Assembly: GCA_022567875.1 (NCBI GenBank)
Contig: JADFGB010000111.1
Location: 1-5,194 of the forward strand
Direction: 5' to 3'
Length of the DNA stretch: 5,194 nt
Origin: Bacteroidota bacterium
Lineage (GTDB): Bacteria > Bacteroidota > Ignavibacteria > Ignavibacteriales > Ignavibacteriaceae
The notes beneath the pieces were generated by a model, which saw only the letters and a list, made by a program, of their open reading frames with translations, did no database searches and had not been told where the DNA came from. Below, piece by piece: positions 1 through 5,194 of the stretch. A program made the translations under genes and the position numbers. Position 1 is the stretch's first letter. Each line of letters opens with the position of its first letter.

Positions 1-1070
1 TGATTAAGTACACCAATCCAATCTGAGCCTATGCTGTCTATTAATCCCGTTAATTCAATATCGTGGTTCCAAATTTCCTGTATAACTATTCTTTTTGCTA
101 ACAGACTATTATTGGCTAAAATATTACCTTTTATTTTTATCCTCATTCCTTTGGTTAAATCTGAAAATGTTTTTTGAGTGTGATCCTGTCCAAGAATTTC
201 TGTTGTGGAATCTGTTTGTACCCAAACTCCGTTTAACAAAATAGAGCCATTATCAAGCGAATCTATTGTAGCTTTAAATTCAAACTCTTCTGATTCAGGT
301 ACTCTGACTTTTATCCGCCTTGCCAGGTAGAAATTGCCAGCAAGCAACTGTGCTTTTATTTCAACTCTCATTCCAACCTGCAAATCTGTAATATTTAATC
401 GGTCGTTATTATTTGAAAAGATTTCTGTATTAGCATCAACAACAACATGAAAATTATTAACGATCAAGGTGTCCTGGTTTATTGTGTTTATTGTTCCTTC
501 TATTTCTATATTATCCCTATCGTCTTCGGTGCGAAGTCTAATTCTTACAGCAAGAAGTGAATCTCCTCCTACAAGAACAGCTTTTATTTTAACAAAACTT
601 CCTACGTGAATATCGGAAAAAGTTTTTAGAGAATCCTCTTCACCTGTAATTACAGTGTTACTATCCACTAACACTGTTACATTGTGAATAACCAAGCTAT
701 CTCCGCCAATTGAATGAACAAGACCTTCTATTTCAAGTCCATCTGTTTCAGAGTGTTTTTTAATTTTTACCGCAAGTAAAGAACTATCTGCTAAAAAAAC
801 TGCTCTGATTTTCACAAACATCCCGACTTGGAGATCAGAAAAAGGAATAACCAAGTCCGTGTCATCTTTAACTACAGTGTTTGCATCAACTTTAAATGTA
901 TGATTATTAACTATTAGGCTATCTGGAGAAATTGATAGGATTTCCCCTCTTGTTTCAAAGTCTCCGTTAACAGCTAAAGTTTGATTTTGAAAAAGAATTA
1001 TAATACTAAAAAAGAACAAAATGGGTATTAAAACCTTTTGAAACGGTTTATTAAATGTACAATGTTGCAT
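1..1070 (-). CDS. Exported tandem-repeat protein, DUF5666-like, C-terminus beyond window
   Basis: This reading frame starts at ATG 1070 (reverse strand) and stays open for 356 codons to the window edge, so the C-terminus is missing. Residues 1-33 form a signal peptide: a short basic N-region, a strongly hydrophobic stretch at about 14-27, and a likely cut after TLA-33. The rest consists of repeating units of about 75 residues, at roughly 37-111, 112-187, 188-262, 263-336 and a fifth begun at 337. Each unit runs GxIxSIxxDSLIVNN, then VDxNTxI, then FSDLQVGMxVKIKA, then SLLAxRIK. This pattern resembles the DUF5666 family of small beta-barrel-like repeats, which has no established function. AGAGGA lies 7 nt before the start and supports it. 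The gene is transcribed divergently from tyrA and is preceded by a leader hairpin. The likely location is periplasm or cell surface. The reading frame is certain; the family name is recognised from the repeat pattern alone, and any function would be a guess. Confidence 0.85.
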   Translation of the reverse strand, partial: MQHCTFNKPFQKVLIPILFFFSIIILFQNQTLAVNGDFETRGEILSISPDSLIVNNHTFKVDANTVVKDDTDLVIPFSDLQVGMFVKIRAVFLADSSLLAVKIKKHSETDGLEIEGLVHSIGGDSLVIHNVTVLVDSNTVITGEEDSLKTFSDIHVGSFVKIKAVLVGGDSLLAVRIRLRTEDDRDNIEIEGTINTINQDTLIVNNFHVVVDANTEIFSNNNDRLNITDLQVGMRVEIKAQLLAGNFYLARRIKVRVPESEEFEFKATIDSLDNGSILLNGVWVQTDSTTEILGQDHTQKTFSDLTKGMRIKIKGNILANNSLLAKRIVIQEIWNHDIELTGLIDSIGSDWIGVLN

Positions 1071-1103
1071 ATCGGAATCCTCTATATTTTTTATTAGAAA
1101 TAA

Positions 1104-1123
1104 CCGGAAGAAAATTCCTCCGG
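1104..1123 (-). promoter_or_regulatory. Leader hairpin upstream of the DUF5666-like gene
   Basis: Read on the minus strand, CCGGAGGA and TCTTCCGG pair as an 8 bp stem with one G-U pair and an ATTT loop. It lies 33 nt before the ATG at 1070 and is the only GC-rich patch in an otherwise AT-rich spacer. The G-U pair exists only in minus-strand RNA; the plus-strand equivalent is an A-C mismatch. This favours a structure in the transcript of the minus-strand gene. It also hides a GGAGGA sequence inside the stem. There is no U-tract after it in that direction, so it is not a typical terminator. A role in mRNA stability or translation control is inference. Confidence 0.45.
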
Positions 1124-1209
1124 AACTACCAACCCCTTAAATATCAGCTTTTTAATTTCTTTTTTTGACTTACTTTAATAATAATAGTATTTAACAACTA
1201 TAAATAGTG

Positions 1210-1313
1210 ACATATTGTTTACAAAATATAATTTTCAGCATAGCTAACATTATAGTTAATTAGATTGAAATCTCTTTTTAATTGGTTTAAATTTACATAT
1301 TGTTTAAAAATAT
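1210..1313 (+). repeat. Pair of near-identical 19-20 bp direct repeats upstream of tyrA
   Basis: The 12 bp ACATATTGTTTA occurs at 1210-1221 and again at 1295-1306. In both copies AAAATAT follows, at 1223-1229 after one extra C and at 1307-1313 directly. The two copies therefore match over 19 bases with a single-base insertion, and their starts are 85 bp apart. Each copy is also an imperfect dyad, ATATT at one end and AATAT at the other. The second copy ends 9 nt before the tyrA ATG at 1323. Paired operator sites or duplicated promoter elements are plausible, but the low sequence complexity leaves chance as a real alternative. Confidence 0.4.
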
Positions 1314-1322
1314 TTTTGATAA

Positions 1323-2117
1323 ATGAACGATAGAAAATTTCAAATGGAAAATATTGCGATAATTGGTTTGGGACTTATTGGCGGCTCTATTGCAAAAGCT
1401 TTGAGAAAAAGTCCGATTAAATTAAAAATTGCAGCTTTCGATAATAAAGAAACAATAGAATTAGCTTTAGAGGAAAAAGTTATAGACCAAAAATTAAATT
1501 CAATTGAAGAAGCTGCTGAATACGATTTTATAATTTTAAGTCTGCCTACAGATTTATCTTTAAAATTCTTTAAAAAGTTAATTCCACTAATAAAAAAAGA
1601 TGCAATTATTTCCGATGTCTGTAGTGTAAAAGGACCGTTTGAAAAGGAATGGCAAGGTGCTGAAAGTAAAGGCTTTTACATTGGCGGACACCCAATGACA
1701 GGTAAGGAAATTGGCGGTTTCAAAAATTCTGACCCTCTTCTGTTTGAAAATGCTGTTTATATCATTTCCGATAAAGCTAAAGAGACAAAGAGAATATCAG
1801 ATTTTCTTCAATTTGTGAATTTAATTGGTGCAAGAGGTATTTATCTTGATCCTTTTCTGCACGATGATGTTGTAGCAAATGTAAGTCATCTGCCACAATT
1901 ACTATCTGTGGCTCTTCTTAATTCCGTTTCATCAAATAACGGTACTATAAATTATTTAAATTTTGCTGCAGGCGGATTTAGAGATTTAACGAGAATTGCT
2001 TCAAGCAATTTTGATATTTGGAAATCTATCATTGAATTAAATAAAAAGGATATCATTTCTTCCATTGATAATTTTCAGAAAAATTTGAATAGAATAAAAA
2101 AAATGGTGGAAGAATAA
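1323..2117 (+). CDS. tyrA: Prephenate dehydrogenase, catalytic part (ACT domain cut off by in-frame stop)
   Basis: The enzyme oxidatively decarboxylates prephenate to 4-hydroxyphenylpyruvate with NAD(P)+, the committed step to tyrosine; it is cytosolic. Visible features are the dinucleotide-binding GLGLIGGS (15-22) with an acidic residue at the end of strand 2 (D40), SDVCSVK (97-103), GGHPMTGKEIGG (121-132) with the conserved His123, the HDDVVANVSHLPQL segment (180-193), and FRDLTRIASSNFDIW (219-233). These complete the N-terminal nucleotide-binding and C-terminal helical domains. The frame is closed by TAA at 2115-2117, but it reads on in phase into an ACT domain (see 2118-2420), so the full gene would have 365 codons before the final stop, a usual length for ACT-containing TyrA. 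The chosen ATG directly follows a TAA. Met8 (ATG 1344) is an equally good or better start, since family members begin close to the GxGxxG motif. Neither has a Shine-Dalgarno sequence. Function is very likely; whether the product is truncated in the cell is open. Confidence 0.92.
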   Translation: MNDRKFQMENIAIIGLGLIGGSIAKALRKSPIKLKIAAFDNKETIELALEEKVIDQKLNSIEEAAEYDFIILSLPTDLSLKFFKKLIPLIKKDAIISDVCSVKGPFEKEWQGAESKGFYIGGHPMTGKEIGGFKNSDPLLFENAVYIISDKAKETKRISDFLQFVNLIGARGIYLDPFLHDDVVANVSHLPQLLSVALLNSVSSNNGTINYLNFAAGGFRDLTRIASSNFDIWKSIIELNKKDIISSIDNFQKNLNRIKKMVEE

Positions 2118-2420
2118 GAATTTGAAACTTTACGCTCTAATTTTGAAAAAGCTAAAATAAACAGGGAATCAATTCCCGAAAACAAAAAAGGATTTATCAA
2201 TCCTCTGTTCGATCTGTTTATTTTTATAAATGATGAACCGGGGATTTTGTACAAAATAACTAAAACATTATCTGAAAAAAATATTAATATAAAAGATATT
2301 GAACTTCAGAAAATAAGAGAAAATGTTGGGGGTACTTTTAGGTTATCTTTTTCTTCAATAAGTGAACTTGATGGAGCCAAATTACTTTTAAAGAAAGCGG
2401 GATTCTCAATTTCTAATTAA
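2118..2420 (+). pseudogene. tyrA: ACT regulatory domain of TyrA, in frame after internal stop
   Basis: One hundred sense codons follow the tyrA stop in the same frame and end at TAA 2418-2420. The first 26 or so residues form a charged linker (EFETLRSNFEKAK, then RESIPENKKGF). After it comes a complete ACT domain, from DLFIFINDEPGILYKI (about 32-47 of this segment) through INIKDIELQKI (56-66) and GGTFRLSF (71-78) to a final LLLKKAGF helix and strand. The D-E-P-G-I-L turn is the usual ligand-binding signature, and in TyrA enzymes of this architecture the domain is the site of tyrosine feedback. No in-frame ATG exists in the segment and no ribosome binding site is seen, so independent translation looks unlikely. 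One base change at the TAA would restore Lys, Gln, Glu, Leu, Ser or Tyr. The lack of further stops in such AT-rich DNA indicates that the segment was coding until recently or still is. Marked as pseudogene for want of a better class; readthrough or a sequence error are alternatives. Confidence 0.75.
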
Positions 2421-2429
2421 AACAAAAAT

Positions 2430-3716
2430 ATGCTTAAAATTCTTGTTACACTTTTAATTTCCATTACTTTTTTTACGGTCGTTAATGCACAAAAACTTTC
2501 GGGAACAAAAGTAAAAAAAACATATTACTCTGACGGGAAAGTAAAAACACAGGGAGATTATTGGTACGATAAACTTGACGGAGAATACCTTGAATTTTAT
2601 CCGAGCGGTAAATTGTGGAAGAATTGGAAATTTAAAGATGGAGTTGAAGAAGGTAAATCCGAATGGTATTTCCCTGATGGAAAATTAAGTATTGTTTGGA
2701 ACTATCGAAATGGTAAAAAAAACGGCAATTCAAAATGGTATTACGAAACAGGGGAACTTTGGGCAGAGCAATATTACATTGAAAATAAATTAGAGGGATT
2801 TACCAAGACATACTATAAAACCGGTGAACTGCAGGGGAAATGGAAATATAAAAAAGGAATGCTAAACGGTACAAGCTTTACTTATTATAAATCCGGCGGA
2901 ATAGAAGTTGAAAGAAATTTTGTAAATGATTTATTGAACGGGAAAACGTTTGTTTATTATAAAGACGGCAAAGTTGCATTGCAAGCTTTTTTTGTGAATG
3001 ATAGATTAGAGAAACAGGTAATAGTTTATGATTTAGCAAGTAACGAAAGAGTTGTGGACGATTATTTGCACGGTGAATTAATAGACAGGACAAAATATGA
3101 TTACATGGGTAAATTTGAATCTGAAGAAAAAACAATTAGGAATTATTTTGAAACCGGTTCTTTAAAAAATAAAATATTTTACAAAGACGGTAAAAAACAA
3201 AACACATCAAATATATATTACCCCGATGGTTATTTAAAAGAAGAATGGGCATTTGTAAATGATACTTTAAATGGATTTTCAAGATTTTTTTTTGAAGGCG
3301 GTGTATTACATGAAGAAAGAGATTATCTCAACGGCATTCAGCAGGGAATTACAAGAACTTATTATGATACAGGCGAATTAAAATCAGAAACAAATTATTT
3401 AAGAAACCAACCTAACGGTATCTCTTTAACTTATTATAAAAACGGAGAGTTAAAATCTTCGGTAAATAAAATCTCTAGAATTAGAGACGGGGTGTATAAA
3501 ACCTTTTATGATAACGGGCTTTTGAATTCCACTGTAAAATATAAAGACGGCAAAAGAGAAGGAGAAAAAATAAACTATTATAAATTCGGCGGTATAGAAA
3601 AAAGATCGAATTATAAAAATGATAAACTTGAAGGCTGGGTTAGAAGATATTCAAAAAAAGGCGATATTTTATCAAAGGAATTATACAAAAAAGGTTCGGT
3701 TGTTAAATCTGATTGA
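2430..3716 (+). CDS. Exported MORN-type (YwqK-like) 24-residue repeat protein
   Basis: The 428-residue protein opens with a signal peptide (hydrophobic 4-18, cut after VNA-20). The rest is almost entirely repeats of the MORN_2 / YwqK type, with consensus xYYxxGxLxxxxxYxxGxxxGxx. The central Gly recurs exactly every 24 residues at 36, 60, 84, 108, 132, 156 and 180, and again at 243, 267, 291, 315, 339, 363, 387 and 411. That gives 15 recognisable units in two blocks. Between them (about 200-237) lies a degenerate stretch that breaks the phase. Such repeats form extended beta-hairpin sheets. Some YwqK-family proteins are annotated as antitoxins in databases, but the signal peptide argues against that here; an envelope or surface role is more likely. 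The ATG lies 9 nt after the end of the tyrA ACT segment, without a clear Shine-Dalgarno sequence. No catalytic motif is seen and the specific function is unknown. Confidence 0.9.
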   Translation: MLKILVTLLISITFFTVVNAQKLSGTKVKKTYYSDGKVKTQGDYWYDKLDGEYLEFYPSGKLWKNWKFKDGVEEGKSEWYFPDGKLSIVWNYRNGKKNGNSKWYYETGELWAEQYYIENKLEGFTKTYYKTGELQGKWKYKKGMLNGTSFTYYKSGGIEVERNFVNDLLNGKTFVYYKDGKVALQAFFVNDRLEKQVIVYDLASNERVVDDYLHGELIDRTKYDYMGKFESEEKTIRNYFETGSLKNKIFYKDGKKQNTSNIYYPDGYLKEEWAFVNDTLNGFSRFFFEGGVLHEERDYLNGIQQGITRTYYDTGELKSETNYLRNQPNGISLTYYKNGELKSSVNKISRIRDGVYKTFYDNGLLNSTVKYKDGKREGEKINYYKFGGIEKRSNYKNDKLEGWVRRYSKKGDILSKELYKKGSVVKSD

Positions 3717-3744
3717 AAATTAATTTATTTAATGTGGTGTTTAG

Positions 3745-4647
3745 ATGAGTGGAGAAAATAAAATACCGAGAAAATATAAAGTCGGTCTTCTGCAGATGGG
3801 TCTTTCAAATAATGGGGAAGAAAATTTGAACAAAGCAGTAAACTGGGTAAAAGACGCTTCCTTAAAAGGAGCTAATATTATATGCTTACCGGAACTTTTT
3901 AAGACAGAATATTTCTGTCAGATTGAAGATGCCGATTTGTTCGACCTTGCTGAACCTGTTGACGGCAAAACCGTAAAAATTTTAAGCAATGCAGCTAAGG
4001 AAAATAATGTAGTGGTTATTGCTCCTATCTTTGAAAAGAGGAGTGAGGGTGTTTATCACAATACAACGGTTGTAATTGATGAAAATGGTAATACAATAGG
4101 AACATACAGGAAAATGCACATTCCTGATGACCCGGCATTTTACGAAAAATTTTATTTCACACCCGGTGACCTTGGATTTAAATCATTTGACACCGGTTAC
4201 GGCAAAATTGGTACACTTATCTGCTGGGATCAGTGGTTCCCTGAAGGTGCAAGGCTGACGACCTTACACGGAGCAAATATTTTATTCTATCCTACTGCAA
4301 TTGGCTGGCATCCCAAAGAAAAAGAAAAATACGGTATCATACAATTAGATGCCTGGAAAACAGTGCAAAGAGGACACGCAATTGCTAACGGCGTTTATGT
4401 TGCTGCGGTAAACAGAGTAGGTATTGAAAAAAGGATTGAAAACTCAGACGGTATTGAGTTCTGGGGCTCATCTTTTTTAGCAGATCCTCAGGGTGTTGTT
4501 ATTGCGCAAGCTTCGGAAGAAAAAGAAGAAATTTTAATCGGCGAAATTGATATTGACCACTTGGAAAACATTAGAAGAAATTGGCCCTTTTTAAGGGACA
4601 GAAGAATTGATGCTTATTCAGATATTACAAAACGGTTAATTGATTGA
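3745..4647 (+). CDS. aguB: N-carbamoylputrescine amidase
   Basis: A cytosolic nitrilase-superfamily hydrolase that splits N-carbamoylputrescine into putrescine, CO2 and ammonia, the last step of the agmatine deiminase route to putrescine. The catalytic triad is intact: Glu50 in CLPELF, Lys123 in YRKMHIP, and the nucleophile Cys160 in GTLICWDQWFPEGARL. The subgroup-specific stretches IPDDPAFYEKFYFTPGD (126-142) and ILFYPTAIGWHP (179-190), and the C-terminal RRNWPFLRDRR (277-287), are typical of AguB and separate it from other amidases such as NIT2 or beta-ureidopropionase. At 300 residues the length is normal for the family. The ATG lies 28 nt after the repeat-protein stop, with only a weak purine stretch before it. 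It is followed after 38 nt by agmatine deiminase, the enzyme that makes its substrate, which strengthens the assignment. Confidence 0.96.
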   Translation: MSGENKIPRKYKVGLLQMGLSNNGEENLNKAVNWVKDASLKGANIICLPELFKTEYFCQIEDADLFDLAEPVDGKTVKILSNAAKENNVVVIAPIFEKRSEGVYHNTTVVIDENGNTIGTYRKMHIPDDPAFYEKFYFTPGDLGFKSFDTGYGKIGTLICWDQWFPEGARLTTLHGANILFYPTAIGWHPKEKEKYGIIQLDAWKTVQRGHAIANGVYVAAVNRVGIEKRIENSDGIEFWGSSFLADPQGVVIAQASEEKEEILIGEIDIDHLENIRRNWPFLRDRRIDAYSDITKRLID

Positions 4648-4679
4648 AAATAATTAAATGTAATTGTCCTAATTATTTT
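4647..4679 (+). other. A/T-only inverted repeat between aguB and aguA
   Basis: AAAATAATTA (4647-4656) and TAATTATTTT (4670-4679) are perfect inverted complements of 10 bp with a 13 nt loop. They start at the last base of the aguB stop and end 6 nt before the aguA ATG. The stem has no G-C pair, so it would be a weak terminator at best, and aguA has little room for a promoter of its own. It may influence aguA translation or mRNA processing, or be a chance product of AT-rich spacer DNA. Confidence 0.25.
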
Positions 4680-4685
4680 TATTAA

Positions 4686-5194
4686 ATGAAAAAAAACACA
4701 AACAAAAATATATCTGCAAAATACCGTCTTCCTGCAGAATGGGAAAAACACGAAGCAATCTGGATTGCCTGGCCGCACAACAAAAATGACTGGCCCGGAA
4801 AGTTTACGCAGATAAAATGGGTATATGCCGAAATTGTAAAAGCACTTATTCCCGGTGAAAAAGTTAGGATAATCGTTCAATCAGAAAAACAAAAACTGGA
4901 AGCCGAAAAAATATTAAAATTTTCTCACGCATTTTCTGAAAAAATTAAATTTATCAAATTTGCTACAGACAGAAGCTGGCTGAGGGATATTTCACCGGTT
5001 TATGTAGAAAATACAAAATCAAAAAAACTTGAGCAGATATCTTTTAAATTCAATGCCTGGGCTAAGTACGATAATTATAAAAAAGACGAAAGACTTCCCG
5101 GCTTTATTTCCAAAAAATTTAATATAAAAAATACGGTTGCAATACATCAAAACAGAAAAGTAGTTTTGGAGGGAGGAAGCATTGAAACAAACGG
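4686..5194 (+). CDS. aguA: Agmatine deiminase, N-terminal half (runs off window)
   Basis: The enzyme hydrolyses agmatine to N-carbamoylputrescine and ammonia; it belongs to the peptidylarginine-deiminase-like (guanidino-group modifying) superfamily. From ATG 4686, 169 codons are present and the frame is open at the right edge. Family hallmarks are the N-terminal RLPAEWEKHEAIWIAWPHNKNDWPG (14-38), TDRSWLRDISPVYV (94-107) with the conserved Arg-Asp pair, FNAWAKYDNYKKD (122-134), and LEGGSIETNG (161-170). Family members are about 340-370 residues long, so the central His and the C-terminal catalytic Cys lie outside the window. It follows aguB by 38 nt and most likely shares its transcript, so that the two enzymes act in sequence. 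There is no Shine-Dalgarno sequence; the start is fixed by the short lysine- and asparagine-rich leader before the conserved LPAEW. Confidence 0.95.
   Translation, partial: MKKNTNKNISAKYRLPAEWEKHEAIWIAWPHNKNDWPGKFTQIKWVYAEIVKALIPGEKVRIIVQSEKQKLEAEKILKFSHAFSEKIKFIKFATDRSWLRDISPVYVENTKSKKLEQISFKFNAWAKYDNYKKDERLPGFISKKFNIKNTVAIHQNRKVVLEGGSIETN

Larger units (their letters stand above)
1071..1322. other. Divergent AT-rich intergenic region
   Basis: This 252 bp spacer lies between the start of the minus-strand repeat-protein gene and tyrA. No gene is visible in it; stops are frequent in all frames. It should carry promoters for both directions. On the plus strand, TTGACT (1165-1170) lies 17 nt before TATTTA (1188-1193), a weak sigma-70-like pair. 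TATAAT occurs at 1227-1232 without a good -35. TATTTTTG (1311-1318) fits the Bacteroidota TAnnTTTG -7 element, but the nearest suitable TTG (1282-1284) is 26 nt away, longer than usual. In DNA this AT-rich such matches arise by chance, so no promoter is assigned. The hairpin and direct repeat are listed separately. Confidence 0.6.

Noticed and set aside
1165..1193. TTGACT - 17 nt - TATTTA as the tyrA promoter
   Set aside because: The -10 half matches poorly, and in sequence this AT-rich such pairs are common by chance. Several competing candidates in the same spacer are no better.
2096..2103. Run of eight A shortly before the tyrA internal stop, considered as a frameshift or slippage site explaining the split
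   Set aside because: The ACT segment is in the same phase as the upstream part, so a single slip or a one-base homopolymer error would bypass the TAA but enter the wrong frame for the ACT domain.
2115..2117. TAA reassigned to an amino acid in this organism
   Set aside because: TAA also appears to end the ACT segment at 2418-2420, directly before the next gene, and the other complete genes end with TGA. There is no sign of a changed code.
2878..3135. An 85-codon open frame on the minus strand inside the repeat-protein gene
   Set aside because: It lies wholly opposite a convincing gene with a signal peptide and regular repeats. Its translation resembles no known family, and its openness follows from the repetitive codons of the plus strand.
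3717..3726. Palindrome AAATTAATTT just after the repeat-protein stop, considered as a terminator
   Set aside because: It is a short A/T-only palindrome with no loop, no G-C pairs and no U-tract, and aguB follows at once. It is best seen as spacer composition.
4614..4880. An 88-codon open frame on the minus strand across the aguB-aguA junction
   Set aside because: It overlaps the conserved N-terminus of agmatine deiminase and the end of AguB, and its Phe/Tyr-rich translation is the usual shadow of Lys-rich sequence on the other strand.

Overview
The window is AT-rich and bacterial. Gene starts mostly lack a clear Shine-Dalgarno sequence. The gene set (an exported MORN-type repeat protein, an exported DUF5666-like repeat protein, an agmatine deiminase / N-carbamoylputrescine amidase pair and a TyrA with an ACT domain) suggests a low-GC member of the Bacteroidota/Ignavibacteriota (FCB) group. 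The lineage is inferred from style and gene content; there is no rRNA or other marker to prove it. No RNA genes, insertion sequences, CRISPR arrays or phage genes were seen.

Layout. On the left, a minus-strand gene runs off the window edge (1070 down to 1). It encodes an exported protein of tandem units of about 75 residues resembling DUF5666. A divergent AT-rich spacer (1071-1322) separates it from a plus-strand series that continues to the right edge. The spacer holds a GC-rich hairpin in the predicted leader of the minus-strand gene and a near-perfect 19-20 bp direct repeat just upstream of the plus-strand genes.

The plus-strand series is tyrA (prephenate dehydrogenase), a secreted 428-residue protein built from strict 24-residue MORN-type repeats, aguB (N-carbamoylputrescine amidase) and the 5' half of aguA (agmatine deiminase). 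Gaps are short (9, 28 and 38 nt), so co-transcription is plausible. AguA and AguB together would convert agmatine to putrescine by way of N-carbamoylputrescine. TyrA serves tyrosine synthesis. The repeat protein has no evident link to either pathway.

The most notable observation is that the tyrA open frame does not really end at its first stop. After an in-frame TAA at 2115-2117 the same frame stays open for exactly 100 more codons, to a TAA at 2418-2420. Those codons encode a recognisable C-terminal ACT regulatory domain. The gene is therefore a two-domain TyrA split by one in-frame stop in the inter-domain linker, and the ACT part has no ATG of its own. A nonsense mutation, a sequence error and stop-codon readthrough are all possible.
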